64,000 bases of DNA. It comes from Streptomyces sp. NRRL WC-3626. GTDB lineage: Bacteria; Actinomycetota; Actinomycetes; Streptomycetales; Streptomycetaceae. The notes under the pieces are model-generated. The model worked only from the letters and a program-made list of their open reading frames with translations, had not been told where the DNA came from and made no database searches. Shown here piece after piece: positions 63,734-64,000 of the stretch (position 1 is its first letter; every line of letters begins with the position of its first letter). Location of the stretch: contig NZ_JOCA01000006.1 of NCBI RefSeq assembly GCF_000718785.1, positions 186,001 to 250,000 on the forward strand, given 5' to 3'. The translations under genes and the position numbers were made by a program.

Positions 63734-64000
63734 TCAGCCGTGGGCGTGCGCCCGCCGCTGCCGGACGTACCCCACGGCCGCCAGGGCCAGCGTCATCGCG
63801 CCCGTCGACAGCAGCTGTACGCGGGTGTCCGGCTCCCGGACCATCAGGACGAAGACCGCCGCCATCCCGGCCAGCGCCACCCAGGTCAGATACGGGTACG
63901 CCCACATCCGCACCACCAGCTTCTCCGGTGCCTCGAGCTCCAGCCGGCGGCGCAGCCGCAGCTGGGAGACGGCGATGAGGATCCAGACGACGAGGATCGC
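63734..64000 (-). CDS. Amino-acid permease, C-terminal part (gene runs off the window)
   Basis: The frame is open to the window edge, giving 88 residues of the C-terminus. The visible part has a span end (ILVVWILIAVSQLRLRRRLE), a cytoplasmic linker, and two further spans (YLTWVALAGMAAVFVLMV and LLSTGAMTLALAAVGYV) ending RQRRAHAHG. This matches the last spans of APC-superfamily amino-acid permeases (GabP/AnsP type). Substrate cannot be told from this end. Confidence 0.75.
   Translation of the reverse strand, partial: AILVVWILIAVSQLRLRRRLELEAPEKLVVRMWAYPYLTWVALAGMAAVFVLMVREPDTRVQLLSTGAMTLALAAVGYVRQRRAHAHG

Noticed and set aside
63564..63905. 113-codon minus-strand frame overlapping the permease terminus
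   Set aside because: Out of frame with the permease, Gly/Arg/Pro-rich, and spans the terminator hairpin.

Overview
The window is very GC-rich, almost gap-free chromosomal DNA with strong G/C bias at third codon positions, frequent GTG and TTG starts, and hallmark actinobacterial genes: an SsbB-type single-stranded DNA-binding protein, EttA, a PknG-type kinase, a class-II truncated haemoglobin, an LAXTG surface protein and a chitosan-oligosaccharide (csn) operon. It reads as the conserved core region of a Streptomyces (or close relative) chromosome. From memory, the order ssbB ... csn operon ... malQ ... pepN ... asd/ECF sigma ... subtilase resembles the S. coelicolor arrangement around csnR-csnK and asd. 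I see no rRNA, tRNA, CRISPR array, prophage or biosynthetic gene cluster.

Layout. 1-8.4 kb: dynamin-like GTPase, ssbB, a thioester-domain LAETG surface protein with a small membrane-linked neighbour, a HAD-type protein, ettA, a hotdog thioesterase and a coupled unknown. 8.4-15.4 kb: an ABC export/lipoprotein-release-type operon (two large FtsX-like permeases, then an ATPase with an AbrB-like tail). 15.5-27 kb: glbO, then a seven-gene minus-strand signalling block read as GlnX-like membrane sensor, GlnH solute-binding protein, coiled-coil protein, PknG kinase, PP2C phosphatase, VWA protein and FHA protein. 27.1-35.3 kb: the csnR-E-F-G-H-K operon, split between csnG and csnH by a TnpB insertion sequence lying antisense; a palindromic CsnR-type operator sits before csnR. 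35.4-43 kb: MscS channel, HNH endonuclease, a PadR-regulated ABC transporter, and a secreted GH84-type glycosidase. 43.1-48.4 kb: an acidic repeat peptide coupled to malQ, a small membrane protein, a MarR regulator, and a secreted sugar dehydrogenase with a CBM2 domain behind a CebR-like operator. 48.4-64 kb: two aminopeptidase N paralogues, asd, an ECF sigma factor with a membrane partner, a large subtilase, a Nudix hydrolase, a DsbA-fold protein and the C-terminus of an amino-acid permease.

How the genes work together. The 16-27 kb block looks like a full phospho-signalling unit: extracellular amino-acid sensing (GlnH plus GlnX), a soluble kinase (PknG), an opposing phosphatase (PP2C) and a phospho-Thr reader (FHA). 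The kinase, phosphatase and reader each carry two zinc-ribbon-like Cys pairs. The csn operon imports chitosan oligosaccharides (CsnEFG) and processes them (CsnH, CsnK) under CsnR; the insertion sequence may disconnect csnHK from that control. Polysaccharide use recurs (csn, GH84, malQ, CBM2 dehydrogenase), as does protein turnover (two PepN, subtilase). All functional assignments come from reading motifs and family knowledge; no search was run.
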